From Pseudopithomyces maydicus (taxonomy: Eukaryota; Ascomycota; Dothideomycetes; Pleosporales; Didymosphaeriaceae): a stretch of 64,000 bases of DNA. The stretch covers positions 186,001-250,000 of the forward strand of contig JANTUC010000018.1 in assembly GCA_026873275.1 (NCBI GenBank). The letters run 5' to 3'. How positions within the stretch are numbered: position 1 is the stretch's first letter; each line of letters begins with the position of its first letter. The notes under the pieces were generated by a model. That model had not been told where the DNA came from and made no database searches. It saw nothing but the letters and a program-made list of their open reading frames with translations. Both the position numbers and the translations under genes were made by a program. Positions 45,181-57,500 of the stretch are shown piece after piece.

Positions 45181-48100
45181 GGATGGTGGAGGGGGTTGTG
45201 GGGGAGTGTTTGGAGGGTTTCTAGAGGTATGAGAAGTGGCGGTGTTACGATTTGCGTAAAGATGGGATCGGGTCCTGGTGAGGTGTGGTTGGGTTAGGGT
45301 GGGGTGAGTGCGGTTTGTACGAGTGGTGTCCGTGTATATATATGGGATTGCCCTTGGGAATTTTCATTCGGTATATAATTAGCAGATGTTATGATTCACT
45401 ACACCTCCTCTGTTCATGTGCGTGTATGCTGGCCCCGGGGATACGACATAGAGGTAACACACACGTGACCAATCTACGACCTCGGGATTCTAGTGCGTAC
45501 GTCTCAATAATCATATCACTGTACTTTTACAGGTGGTTGCTATCACTACACGTAATATAATACAATCAAAAACAGAAAAAGAAATCACTTAAATTACTAA
45601 CGGCAGGGTAATACAGTATAAGTTAAGTAGAGAGGCGGGGAGTCTTCCACTCTTTCAATATCGCCGTACGGACCTAAATATAGATTATACCGACTCTAAC
45701 CAAAGGCAAACCAAATGGAGAGGCGGGTATTTCAGTCTAGAATAAATCTAAAACTAAATATTTAGGAGCTTTAAAATATAGTGTACAAAAATAAGAGTGG
45801 GCTCTTATAAGTGGTATATATATATATATATATATAGATTGGTGGTAATTTAGTAATAATAAAAAGGAGGTAAGATCAACATAATAACACAAAAAATAAT
45901 AGAGGAAAATGCGTCCTCATCAATAGCAGTAGAAATAAGACGTACATAAAATAGAATGTCTATACATACATTCAGTCCCAACGCCGGAAAATTCGTTAAT
46001 GTCTTGTTTAACTTAGCTAGATAGATAGGTAAGTAAGTTATAGTTAGAGTTAAGCGTAGGCTTAAAATTAGGGAGATAGCATAGAATTTAAAAGATAAAA
46101 AGGGTTAAGTAAAAGCAAGAGTGTATAGACATACAGGCGGTATATATATTCGGCGTCTATACCAATAAATACGTTAATATACTGATACGCTAATTAACTT
46201 AATCAAATAAGTAGATAAGACTTCACTACAGCACGTCCTCTAGAAATAAAATCGAGCGATATTTTATCTCCAGGCGACCCAATCCAGTTTTGGAATATTA
46301 CCCAAGCTTGTGATGTCGATTATACATATAACGCGATTCCTTGTGCTCGCATTCGCTGGGTATCTTATGCGAGCCACTAGCAATCACGACAAGAACTCGG
46401 TGCCCACTGCCATCAAATGAAGAGAGAAAGAGCCTTTCAAAGAAGTCAATGTCACACCATTTCAAGCGAAGCTCGAGAACATATATCTACATGCATACAT
46501 ACATACACAATTACCTACATACATGCATACACGAAGAACCTATCACCAACACCTTCGGAACGGCAGTCATCGAGCTAGCGTATCACGTCCCGTCGCATGT
46601 CCCATATCATTGTAATAATTATCAACAAATCAATGAACTCCTGTGTTCTTTTCACGCGTGGATAGATCCATACTGATAGGTAGGGTGTGTGGCCTCAGGG
46701 CTGAGGGCTGGCCTAGGGGTCTAGATGCTTTGGGTCCGATTTCGTGGGTTGGGGACTGATTGTTGCGTTGGAGGAAGGATCATGCGGGCTAGTTCGAGCG
46801 GGGTGTAGAATGATAGTATATGGATTTTGATGACGAGATTTGGGGAAAAACATTCCGGGTTTTGGGTATGTTTTGGTGCGTGGTGGTGGTGGACGTGCTG
46901 GGTATTGTAGTAGTAGATCTACATGTATCTTTTTGTTTCCCTTTTTTGGAATGCTTCTGCTGACCAGTATCTTCACTTACAAATACTCTATCAATAAACT
47001 CAGTACATTGGATTATGTGTACACTGAGACGAGAGGAGTCTTATATGTCACACTCTCTACTCATGAGTTCTACTCATGCGCTCCACCCATGAGCTCCCTC
47101 GATCTTCCGTGCTGGTCATGAGGTGGTTGTGTTTATCGGCACTTTCCACTGCGTAGCTCGCCTGGAGAAAGACTTTGGTTGAAGCGCCAGTCTGATCAGG
47201 CGATTTATTTGGTGGAACAAAAGGTGTGGGCTAAAGGTAGCGGTGAGTAGGTGGTAGCTGTAAGAACTATTGGAAGTATCGGCTGGATGTTCCAGCCTAC
47301 CAACGCTGGTTCGATTTGATGCATAGTATCAGATCACTTGGAAAACTGAAATGGGGGAGAATGCTATCTGTGTGGACTATTGCTCATTGTCTGTATAGCC
47401 ATAGTAGCTTGGCTACCGCAATACTTATAACTTATTACCGAACAGACATTAATTTGCAGGCAAATTGGATACGACTACAGCACGTGCGCGAACTCCGCAA
47501 AAGGATCCATTGCTATGACCACCTCGTGGCGGCTGTTCCCGGCTTGGTTACCCGGCCGCTCATAGCGCTCTCTGTGCTGCAGGGTGCGGCCTTTCCGAGA
47601 GCCTGGTCTCTGTCACACATCAAGGGCTTCAGATCCAAGTTCAACTTTGAGCTATAGAAGTATTTATTTTCATTGGGTCTTTCGGTGTTGATAGCCTAGT
47701 TCGAGGTATGAATTGTGTTGTACCATAATACCTTTCCGATACACGGAAAACAAACACGACAGCTGCAGTACGTTTCTTCAAAGAGATGCCATCAGGAGCC
47801 GAGGGCGCTTCAACATGACTGGCTGGGTTCAACCTGAACCAGACGCTTAGAACGTCAGGCCATACTCTGCATGGCTTTCCTTATGAGGGTGTCAGTGCGT
47901 TAGTGTAATCCACATTTATGCTTGGAGTCCAACCAGTCAATATGCCGAGTTTTAGGCTCAACGACAACCCCTAAGTGCCGGCTATACGGCATACCGAACC
48001 TCTCACCGAGTATTGGATATTTTCCTAGACAACTACGGGTTCCTTGCAGGCGAGGAGAAATATTCTCCGGTGTCGATACGAACTTGATGCCGAATGGCCT

Positions 48101-48850
48101 CGGTAAACAAAGCCGAGTGGACTAGATTAGCAAATGGGCGCATGGAGCTGGGTGTGTACATAAAGGCATAGTGTGGATTCAAACTACTCAGTTTCAAGCA
48201 CTGACTAATGTTCAAGGTATTGTAGTCAATAGCCATGATTTAGCGCAGTGTCAACGGACGCCTTTCGTCATCTATATACACGTCAATCGTTGAATCGGCC
48301 CGAGTGATAACTCATTGACACGTTTGCACGTTCTAGAGCGTTAAGCAAAGTAAACGTATCCCAGATGACCCCTATGACATCTGGAGTTGTTATTATAATA
48401 TGAAATCCGGAGCAAGGTTTCACACCCACTAGTTGGGCTCGGTAACTACGGCCGGGCCGCCATCCAGTTGCAACGTGGTATGTACGGCAAGGATATGCGC
48501 CCCAATCAACAGCCGAGGTACCAAAGGGATTCTATACCAAGCTTCTGTGCGGGACCTATCGGTGTTATTACCCACGCGGGATCGACGATGAAGTATGACC
48601 TGATGACACAGGGTCCACTAGCGGTAGTGTAACATGACGTGGGCTACTATCACGAATCGACATCCACAATCAGAGCATTTTGTTTCACTTCATCAAGGTC
48701 TTTTAGCGGTCCCAATAGCTTTTCGTTACGATATAAGCATTCGCTGCTGCTCCTTCTAGGATCGACTTAACGCAACCCACACAAAGCTGGAGTACAATTG
48801 AAGATAGTCCGTCACAGCGCACTGGATTATACTAGTTGATACTAGGCGGG
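45181..48850. other. Gene-poor region, 3.7 kb
   Basis: Downstream of POL2 there is an AT-rich island (separate entry), CATACATA simple sequence at 46490-46530, and moderate-GC sequence without motif-bearing frames to 48850. Several open frames (for example 47316-47657) have no exon support or recognisable family. Confidence 0.5.
45560..46270. repeat. AT-rich, TpA-rich island, possibly RIP-mutated
   Basis: Base composition drops sharply in GC, with many TA dinucleotides, a TA microsatellite (about 45815-45836), and the short direct repeat AGAGGCGGG/GAGAGGCGGG at about 45631 and 45719. No coding capacity. It looks like an old repeat degraded by C-to-T change; the original element cannot be named. 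Confidence 0.5.
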
Positions 48851-50850
48851 ATGGGAAAATATCGCTCAAAGAGTGGCTGGTGAGCACTCGTCAAGTCCTT
48901 GTAACAGAAACTGTTTGGTTGATACATAGAGGGTAGTTTAACCTGTAGGCAACGTCGAGTCAAATGTATGTTGTACCGATGAGAGATTTGAGTTCTACTT
49001 ACCATTGCTGACCCAGAGTAGGCGATGAAGTGAAACCAAATTGTGGACAATGTAGTAAGAAAAATCGTGATTGTCAGTGGGAAACGCAACAGACAGAATT
49101 CCGCGTTTATCGACCGGATTCAGACTCACCGCGCATATTAACGCATCGAAGTTCACATGAAATGGATATTGACGAAAGGGAGGACAATGATGAATACGTG
49201 GCTTTAGCACCAAGCCGGCGCGCGAACAGTCGCAAAACATCTGTCCAGGCAGCTCAAAGCATACAAAGAAGTACTCAACCGGCTGGAAAAGCAACAGCGG
49301 GGTTACAACAGCCAACTACTTCGCCATTTCTTTCACAGCTGGCATCTCCCATTAGCACGTCATCGAGTGGACGCGTTGCGATACCACCAGCATTCAGCTC
49401 TGCAATGCTAGACAAGTAAGCTCTGAAGGTATTATCCTTCAATACTTGAGCTCATTATTGATATACCTGCTGATACGGTTCAGAAACTCTGTTCCAGTCA
49501 CTCGAGGCGACGCCGTACTAGTACATCACTACGCCGAACGTGAGTTTAACACAACATCGCAAATATCGACCCCAAAAACTAAAAATTCTCAGATCTCGGT
49601 AGATGGCTGGATGGAACCGATGCGGCTCGCCAATTCACTCTTTCAGTGCCCTACCAAGTGAAACGCTGTTCGATCTTGCTCCACGCTGTGGTGTGTTTCG
49701 CAGCACGGCATTTGAGAGATGACGCTAAAGCAGAGGAAGCATATCAAGCCTGTCTCTTATTGGTCATCGAGCGACTTGATATGAACACCGCAATGCACGA
49801 TGTCGACCTCCTTTGCGCAATTGTGATATTGCGATTTTTTGAACAGCTCAACGTCCCCACCGAGTCTGGTACAGATCAAGAGCAGCATTTAGCTGGTAAG
49901 CTTCCATGTGATCAAGCAAAGAAGACTTTAGTCTTCTGGGTTTGAAATGAATGGAATGCATAATTACTGACATCAAGCTGGAACCTCCGCAATTCTACGT
50001 TCCTCGCATACGACAACGGTTGATCCCTCCGCCCCAACTCTCCGCGAAGCAGCTTTCTGGGTCTACGTACGACAATGTTTATACAATGCCACTATAAATC
50101 AACAGCCGCCAAATCTTGATTTCTCGCTAGAACTGTACCCGGAACCTGTCTCGATACAAGATCATCACCCACTTGCGAAACTAAGATTGGAAACTGCATG
50201 GGCAAACCAGATGACATGGCACTGCGCGCGCGTGACGAACTTCTGTTTCGAAAAGAATTCTTCCGCGGACATGGGATCAAGAATGAAGATCTGGACAACT
50301 CTGTGGGACGACGTACAACACTGGAAAAATAGTCGCCCGGAGAGTTTCAATCCGATTTGGGGTGGCCAGTCAGAAAGCAGCGTTTTCCCCGAAATGTTTT
50401 TCATCGCTGATTGGCACAGTGCGTCAACTTTGCCGTTACTTCGGATCGATGCTGACAAAAAATAGATGTCTCTCACTGCTTTTACCACTATTGCTGCATC
50501 CTCTTACTCAATTACAAACCTGGGCCAAAGTTCGCGTTACGTGTGTTGGGACCCGGGCTTTCGGAATCCCATGTAAGATGCTTACATCACTTTTAGAAAG
50601 CGATGGCTGACCGATTTAGATGGAGGTCTTGGATCACGCGCGAGCGATCTGCGGATCGTGCAAAAGCGGCCCCGAGGCTGTAACAAGCCTAATAACCTTT
50701 TGTCATACCATCTTTGTATGGGGTCCCTTTCTCACTGATAGTAGAGAAAGAACAGAGGTATTGGGGATATTGGCGAACTTGGAAAGTGTACAGCGATGGC
50801 CGACGGCGTGGATTGTCGCTGCGCTGAAGAAGGAGTGGAGGTTTGAGTGA
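48851..50850 (+). CDS. Zn2Cys6 fungal transcription regulator
   Basis: Eight exons: 48851-48879, 48937-48965, 49022-49415, 49484-49539, 49593-49895, 49978-50418, 50466-50572 and 50620-50850. Every phase closes, 529 aa. The zinc cluster is built from the first three exons (MGKYRSKSG, then CLTCRQRRVKCDEVKPNC, then GQCSKKNRDCQW): C-x2-C-x6-C-x5-C-x2-C-x6-C, complete. A Ser/Pro-rich linker follows, then a fungal TF middle region (GRWLDGTDAARQFTLSVPY, LLHAVVCFAARHL, AFWVYVRQCLYNAT) and a C-terminal helix region (IVAALKKEWRFE). It should bind DNA as a nuclear activator or repressor. Targets unknown; no metabolic cluster lies beside it. Confidence 0.92.
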
Positions 50851-53037
50851 AGAAATATGCATCATGCAGTCATCCCCAACGACTGCTGCCTTTTTCTGCT
50901 TCACGTTTACGAAGTTCATATTAAAGTCACCTCTATACGCCGCCACGTCTGCGCGCGCCCGCAAAAAATATCCAACGGCTGAGATTCGGCGATTTGGGTG
51001 CTTGTGGTACTATCATATGACCAAGTTCATCAATTCGCGATTGGCAGGTTAATTAAGTCTGCAACGCCTTCGAGCCCAACAAGAGGAAAAATCATTTGCG
51101 GTCTCTGGGTATCATATCACTACATTTTTTCACGTTTTCCAATGAAGGGAAGCGCAGCTTGAATACAAAGTTCTTATCCTTGGGTATAGATTAATGTTGC
51201 GTGCATATAGTCAGGGAGAACTTTGCTATAAATAGGGAAAGAAAAGTTTATGTTGTGATTATTAATCTTATCTTGAGTATAGTAGAGACCCAGATAAGTC
51301 GTTTTAATTGTGAATAACTATTAGAGCCACTAAAATACAACCTGAAAATAAAGAAGAGTTTCTGGACTTTTATTAAACCCCTTACCAGAATAAAGAATTT
51401 GGATAGAATCACATTAAATAAATCTCTATTTTCGAGAGAAGCGTTGTTGTTTTTCTTTTTTTTTTAAAAAAAAAGTTAAATAATACTATAACTCAAAACT
51501 CTTCGACGGATAAAAAATAGGATAAATACTGAAATTTTAAAAGTAAAAATCTAATTATATAATTATTCACTTTTTTTAAAAAAATATAACTGTTTATCTA
51601 AACCTTGTTACGCACTACTTGTTATATGCTATATTTTTCTGCTACCTAGTGGGGAGACACTGTTTTTGCTAACTATTTTTTACGCCGTCGCTATATTGAC
51701 TCGACACCTTTTCACCATTTTAAAAAACATACTTTTCAACGATAATTATCGCGATAAATATCATAAATTAGTAAAATGCAACAGTTTGGTATTACAGGGC
51801 CAGGTATGTCGCAGGAACATAACGTATGTTAATAGACATAGCCTACCAGATCTCTATCTAAGTCTACAGCATCACATTTCCAGTCATGAAACGAAACATA
51901 TATAGGAATGAAGGAGAAGCAGACAATGGCGCAAGTACACATAAAGAGAATTGATACATAACGTGCACTGCCCAGGGGAGGTACCTACGACGATAGGTCT
52001 TGGCGAGCAGCTCAGAATGTGACACCCTGGGAACGAATTGCGAATCCTGAGATACGACGGTGAAACTTGGTTTCAATCAAACAGAGAAGGATTTAGAATT
52101 ATATGCACGCACCCCTGGCGCTTAGCGACGACCGAGCCGCGAGCAATAGCGCTTTGTCTTCCCCTGGCGCGATAGAAGCGCCGGTTGTGCACCACCACCC
52201 AAGCATGCCGTAGAAAACCTTGGGTGCGCGAGTGTTGTTTTGGGATCCAAAATGCAACAAGAACCCCTAAAGTTTCTACGCAAAAATAAATGAAAAGCAT
52301 CCAAGCGCTGAGATTGAATTGACAAAGTGCTTAGCACCCTTTACTAAGTAAAAGCACTTGCTGACCCATGGTATAAATCAAACCCAAAATGCACAGAGCT
52401 GTACTTGTCGCATCAATGTAGATTTCCATGGAACACCTTCTCAAGTTGTATACTAAACGTGCGAAAACTATGCCAGTGAAACGAATGATGCGGTGATAGA
52501 GCTCTAGAGCCAGCCAAAGCAACTATCGTAACTGCCCCTCGTTGAAGATATCTTCGGCTGCAACAGAAACATCGCCTTCAGTGAATCAAACCTTATTTGA
52601 GCGCTTATGAAATCGCTGCCACCCGCCCTGGGCGAAGATTTGCCTTGAAGGGATACACTGTTAGCGTTGCTCAGCAAGTCACTGACAAGTAGCCTGATCG
52701 AATTTACAATGGGAAAACATCGATATTCGATTGCGTGGCGAAGAGAAAAATCTAGCCTGATGGAGAAATTCGTTTCGAGAGCATAGCTCCTCGGAGCAAG
52801 TGGATCACACGTGACGCTGCTCTCGCTGCACAATCGGGATTCGTAACGAGGGGGAGCCGTGCGCCGAGCCATACAGCATGTCCTCTCCATGTACTCTGTC
52901 AGGATTTCGTCTGCAGAGTCTGTTACCATCCGCACCGGTCTTTTGGCCCGAGAAGCTTCTATGTATTGAAGCCCTCGGTCCGCCCACGATGCTCTTTCTT
53001 CTCCTACCCACGACTTCCTTCACCTCGTTACGATACT
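50851..53037. other. Gene-free region with AT-rich block
   Basis: Strongly AT-rich from about 51180 to 51620 (runs such as TTTTTTTTTTAAAAAAAAAA). A dispersed-repeat remnant follows, then ordinary sequence upstream of the AnmK-like gene. A 143-codon minus frame at 52504-52935 has no recognised motif. Confidence 0.5.
51640..51900. repeat. Dispersed repeat remnant B
   Basis: The 51652-51735 stretch (GAGACACTGTTTTTGC...TTTACGCCGTCG...TGACTCGACA...TTTTCACCA) resembles 56703-56780 (GAGGCACTTTTTACAA...TTTACGCCGTCG...TGACTCAACA...TTTTCACCA). The shared strings TTTACGCCGTCG and TGACTCxACA are the same distance apart in both. Confidence 0.6.
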
Positions 53038-54521
53038 ATGAATGACGCCCTTGAGACACATCTCCCCATCATCCTGCGGAAAGACTCAGGAACAGAGCAG
53101 TCATCTATAATGATGGCTGCATCTTCGGAGCAGCTGGGCTCTTGGCCCAGCGAGCACACATACCCTTTGGAACTCGGGGTGCTTGCGATGTGCTCTGGCG
53201 CGGCGTTGGACGTGGTTACATGCGCTCTCCTCCGCTACAACCAGAAGAGTCATCAAGACGCACTCAACATCTCGATCCTCGAGGTATATACTGGTTTGAA
53301 TGACCTAGAGCTGTATCGCTGACCGATTCGGAGTATCAGGAGATGCCCGTAGCACCTCCGCGACCAAACAACATTCTGAATGGGCTTCAAGAACCCCTTC
53401 CGAAAAACGCGAATGTTATGACCGACGTGCATACACTACTTGGCGATGTGTATTCATCCACTGCCAGAGCCTTTATGAAAGCTACCAACAGGCCCACCGA
53501 TTTGATTCACCTAATAACAGCGCGCGCTGACTCGATACCTCCATCGATTGCACCACATGTATCTCTCACACAAAACAATACCCAGACAGAGCCCGCTCGC
53601 CACAGCTGGACCGCTGTAGTAGCTGCAAGAACAGGTGTAACGACTACGACGAACCTTGCTGCCACACGGAGGCCAGTCAACGAGAGAGACGAGAGCGCGG
53701 GCTTGCCCCTTGAAAGTCTTTTCCTTCAACACCCCGAGAAGTACCGAGTGTGTCTACACATCGGCGAACTGATGAGTTTAACGATTATCCCTCCAAAATC
53801 AGCCAAGTCTGGAAACCCACCGCCTACCTCATTCTGTGGACCAGGCACCTTATTCATAAACTATGTGATGCGCTACGTGTCACCCGTGAAGAAGACTGAC
53901 GAAGATGGCACTCACTCCAGAAAAGGCAAAGTTTACGACGTAGTAGTCAATGAATTCCTCCGACACCACGATTACTCCGTACAGTTACCCTCTTTAAGCA
54001 TCGCCACCGAGATGTACGGCACACACGAAGTACAAGACCTCCTCGACGACCACTACAACGAAGGCAAGAACGAAGAAGACATGGTCGCCACAATCACGCG
54101 AATCACGGCCGAGAACATTTTGCGCCATTACAACAGATTGGTAGCGCTACACTGTCCTCAGGACAGGAAAATCGAGGAACTTTTCATCTGCGGGCCTGGC
54201 GCGCGCAACATGAGCATCGTGGACTATCTGGAAGACAAATTGCCCAAAGAAGTCATCACAAGACCGGTTCATGATGTTGGAATACCCGATAATGCAATGG
54301 AAGTTCTATGCTGCGCGCAGCTGGGCTTGGAAACGATATTGAAGCACGCTCGAGACGCGGACGGACCATTCGAACGAAGCCAGATTGGCAGGACCAATGG
54401 AGTTGCGGTGAAGGGACAAAACTGGGATAATCTAAGGGAGCATATTATGAGATTCAGCGGCGGGAAAACAGTGTATTCCGCGAAGAATGTGGTGGTGCGC
54501 GATGACAGACCACGGCGCTGA
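53038..54521 (+). CDS. AnmK-like (anhydro-N-acetylmuramic acid kinase family) protein with altered motifs
   Basis: Two exons, 53038-53283 and 53340-54521, phase 0, 475 aa. The family is recognised from LGVLAMCSGAALDVVTCALLRY (family: MSGTSxDGxDxAL), VVAARTGVTTTTNL, FLQHPEKYRVCLHIGELMSL, CGPGTLFINYVMRY, HHDYSVQLPSLSIATEMYG, ATITRITAENIL and ELFICGPGARN. These kinases phosphorylate and open 1,6-anhydroMurNAc in bacteria; fungal homologues exist with unclear roles. Several family-typical residues differ: the G-x-D after the phosphate loop, the N-I-G-G-x-x-N strand and the D before GPG. Catalysis is therefore doubtful, while the frame and splice sites remain intact. It may be a pseudoenzyme. Confidence 0.82.
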
Positions 54522-57500
54522 ACGATCTTTTTCATGGGTCAAGAATGATGAATGAAGGAAGTTACGGCCTTTTCGAATACTTGATACGGCGTCTCTGAGC
54601 GTAAACAATATACCTGGGATTGTTCGGGCCAGAACATGTGGAGATTCGTTGCCCTTGAAAGGCTTTTCGGCTTTCATACAAATTTTATCTTGCAATCTCA
54701 TTATCGATACTGGTCGAAATGAAGGATCTGCTATCTTTTCCCTTTACAACCCATTACAAACAAACAGTCATCCCTTAAATGCAGAACCACAGAAGTATCG
54801 TTACTATTCTTCTGTTTTGATGAAATCAATCCAACACATTCGATTTGCTACTTGATTACTGTGATGACGATCATCCACGTCATTTCCATCATTCGTGACC
54901 AGATGCCGACATTAATATTGCTTGCCAGCTCAAATCGCCATTCAGTGGCACCCTTCGTTTGTCGGTCAACGGGACCGGTGATTTGCGCAAGTCGTTCATT
55001 GATATCCTCAGCCCTCAGCCCGCGCGTAGCTCGTTTCGAATTACCGCATTGCGAGGCCAGGATCGGAATATAATTGGTCACGGCATTTTTCACCGTGCTA
55101 AGCTGACCCACTGGGATGCATCAGCTGCGCCAAGTCTCGGAAGATCCGCGCCCGCACCCCCATAAGGTGCCTACCGACGTTCCGTGTCAGCACTCAACAA
55201 ATTTGCATGCAGGGCTTCTTCACGATCACCCCATGACTGGTTCGGCACGCGCCGAGGAGAGCCATCGGCATACGCCTGGCGACATGCCAATTCCATTCCC
55301 CGGTGGGACGTCCAGACTCAGGTCTGACGGCACAACGTCATGGTTAAAGTCGTACCATGGAGGCATGAAAATGACTTGGCGAGAGGGTGTGACGTAGACT
55401 GGGCTGTGTGTCGATGATCCGCAGGGGGCTTCCTAATCCCCCAAGTTCGTTGGATCGCCATGATAATGAACTCCGCTCACATTAGGTGCACTTCGGGAAT
55501 TTTAGCCTCGGGTCTCAGTACCATCCAGGTACTTCTGCGTGATGGTTTTCCTATTTGGTATGGTCCAGGAGGCGAATTGAACTTATTGAATCATGCCATG
55601 CCGCATGCAGAGGAACTTTTGTTTATTGCCTAAGCATATAGCGTGGGCCTTTGGTGATCCAACACATTTATTACTGCTTCAGGTATTCTCCTGCCTAGTT
55701 TGTAAAGCAATGTTGGATTACACAGTTGTGACATAATGTCTTTAAAGGAACTTGTATTCGTTTCATATGAGTATATGTTTACATGACCTGCCGTTGGTTG
55801 AAGGTGACGGGCCAAATACACAGTAACAACATTCTTTTCATGATATCTTTCAACAGAAGACACGGTCGCAATTGTTTACAATGGAATAGCTGTTAGGTTA
55901 ATTTCTGATCACAAAGCGCGAGGGAAGTTAGTAGTGTAGATGTCTTTGGATTCGCCGAGAGATTATGGATGTGAATCTAGCAATTGAAGAGTCGTTTCCA
56001 ACAACATCGCATCGTGATGTCAACTAACTGGGGTATTTTTAGTCTATTTATATCTCACTATGTGTGCATTTTATGCTGTCGAGAGGGTGACCATCCTTTT
56101 CCACTATCACCCTTTGATCAATTACATTACATATCACGATTTTTCATTACTTAATTCGCTATCAAGAAGACCGGTCTGACCGAAAAGTGCGTAGACCTGT
56201 TGTAAGGTTGCTGTTTACATGGTCTAACGACTTCTTTCCGACATGAAGAAAACGGCTGAAGACACCTCGTGATCATCTCGTCCCGATCCATTTCACCCTT
56301 CGCATTGTTTGAAAAAAAAAGGTCCGCTCATGTTTTGAGATACGTTAAATTGCAGGTGCCTTAATATTCAAGACCTGACTTTATTCATTTGTGAGTAAAT
56401 GTCATCCCATATCGTCGATTCCAGCGAATGGTTTCATGCAAATTTATTTCACGGTGTCGAGAGGGAGCTATTCGTTCGTCAATCATCACGCCCCTGATTA
56501 GTCACATTGATATCCTTTTTTCTCAGATCCAACACTAGATATACACCTGAATCTGCTTTTCTTATCAAGTAGCATGACTATGATAGAACTGACGACTGTC
56601 TATTATTGATCCAGCCATTTTTATATGATAAATGATAAATATAGATTATCTTTATCAACAAAAATAGGTACGTTTTGCTACGCCATCTTTTCACGCTATC
56701 CAGTAGCGAGGCACTTTTTACAACCGTTCTTTACGCCGTCGTCATCTTGACTCAACAAGTTTTTTCACCAATTTCTAAATCACAAAACTATTTATATAGC
56801 TTGTATTATATGTTAATCGAAACCTTCTTGTAATAGTGCGAAACTACTGAGACGTCCGTACTTGGCCCGGTATGACCGCGATAGCACTTCTAGATTTCTC
56901 AGCAACGGTATTTCAATTAATATAAAAAGGTATATCATCCAGTCAGCTCCTACTCAGCTACTACTTTTCCCAACAACCAAAACACATAAAAGGATTTTGA
57001 AAACAGTGGCTTATGTTTCCTTGCCAATGAGATTGAATTTCTAAGTCTTGTAACCAGTAAATCAGGGTACCACACACTGGATAGCGCAGCCGTATCAAGG
57101 GCTTTCTCTCCTGCTCAGTCTAGTAGGCGTATCCTATTTCAATCTTGAAGTATAATTAATATCAGATGAGTACACATTTAGAGACCTATTCTTACATTAA
57201 GTAACCATATCATACTCTTTGTCTATTGCTTCAGTACCCTTTGTTAATAGATTCATAGCGTCTGATGCATCCTTCACAGATTTAGCTTCAGTTGGGGTCA
57301 GCGTTATCTATTTAGATTCTTAAAACGATTATTGATAGACTGATGATATTACATCGAAGTTCTATGTTACCTTTCAATGAGCTTAGTCCGACTATTTCTC
57401 GGAAAATCTTTGAGCTGGTCTAACTCGAAGAAAAGGGAGTACACTTTTGAAGTATCATGTATCCGAATTTAATCATCTTGCATAATGTCCCAGAGTATGA

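Noticed and set aside
47300..47330. GGTTCGATTTG resembling a tRNA B box
   Set aside because: No A box or cloverleaf could be drawn around it.
47316..47657. 113-codon plus frame in the gene-poor region
   Set aside because: No motif, splice support or protein-like pattern beyond chance.
52504..52935. 143-codon minus frame upstream of the AnmK-like gene
   Set aside because: No recognisable domain; mixed composition; cannot be told from chance.
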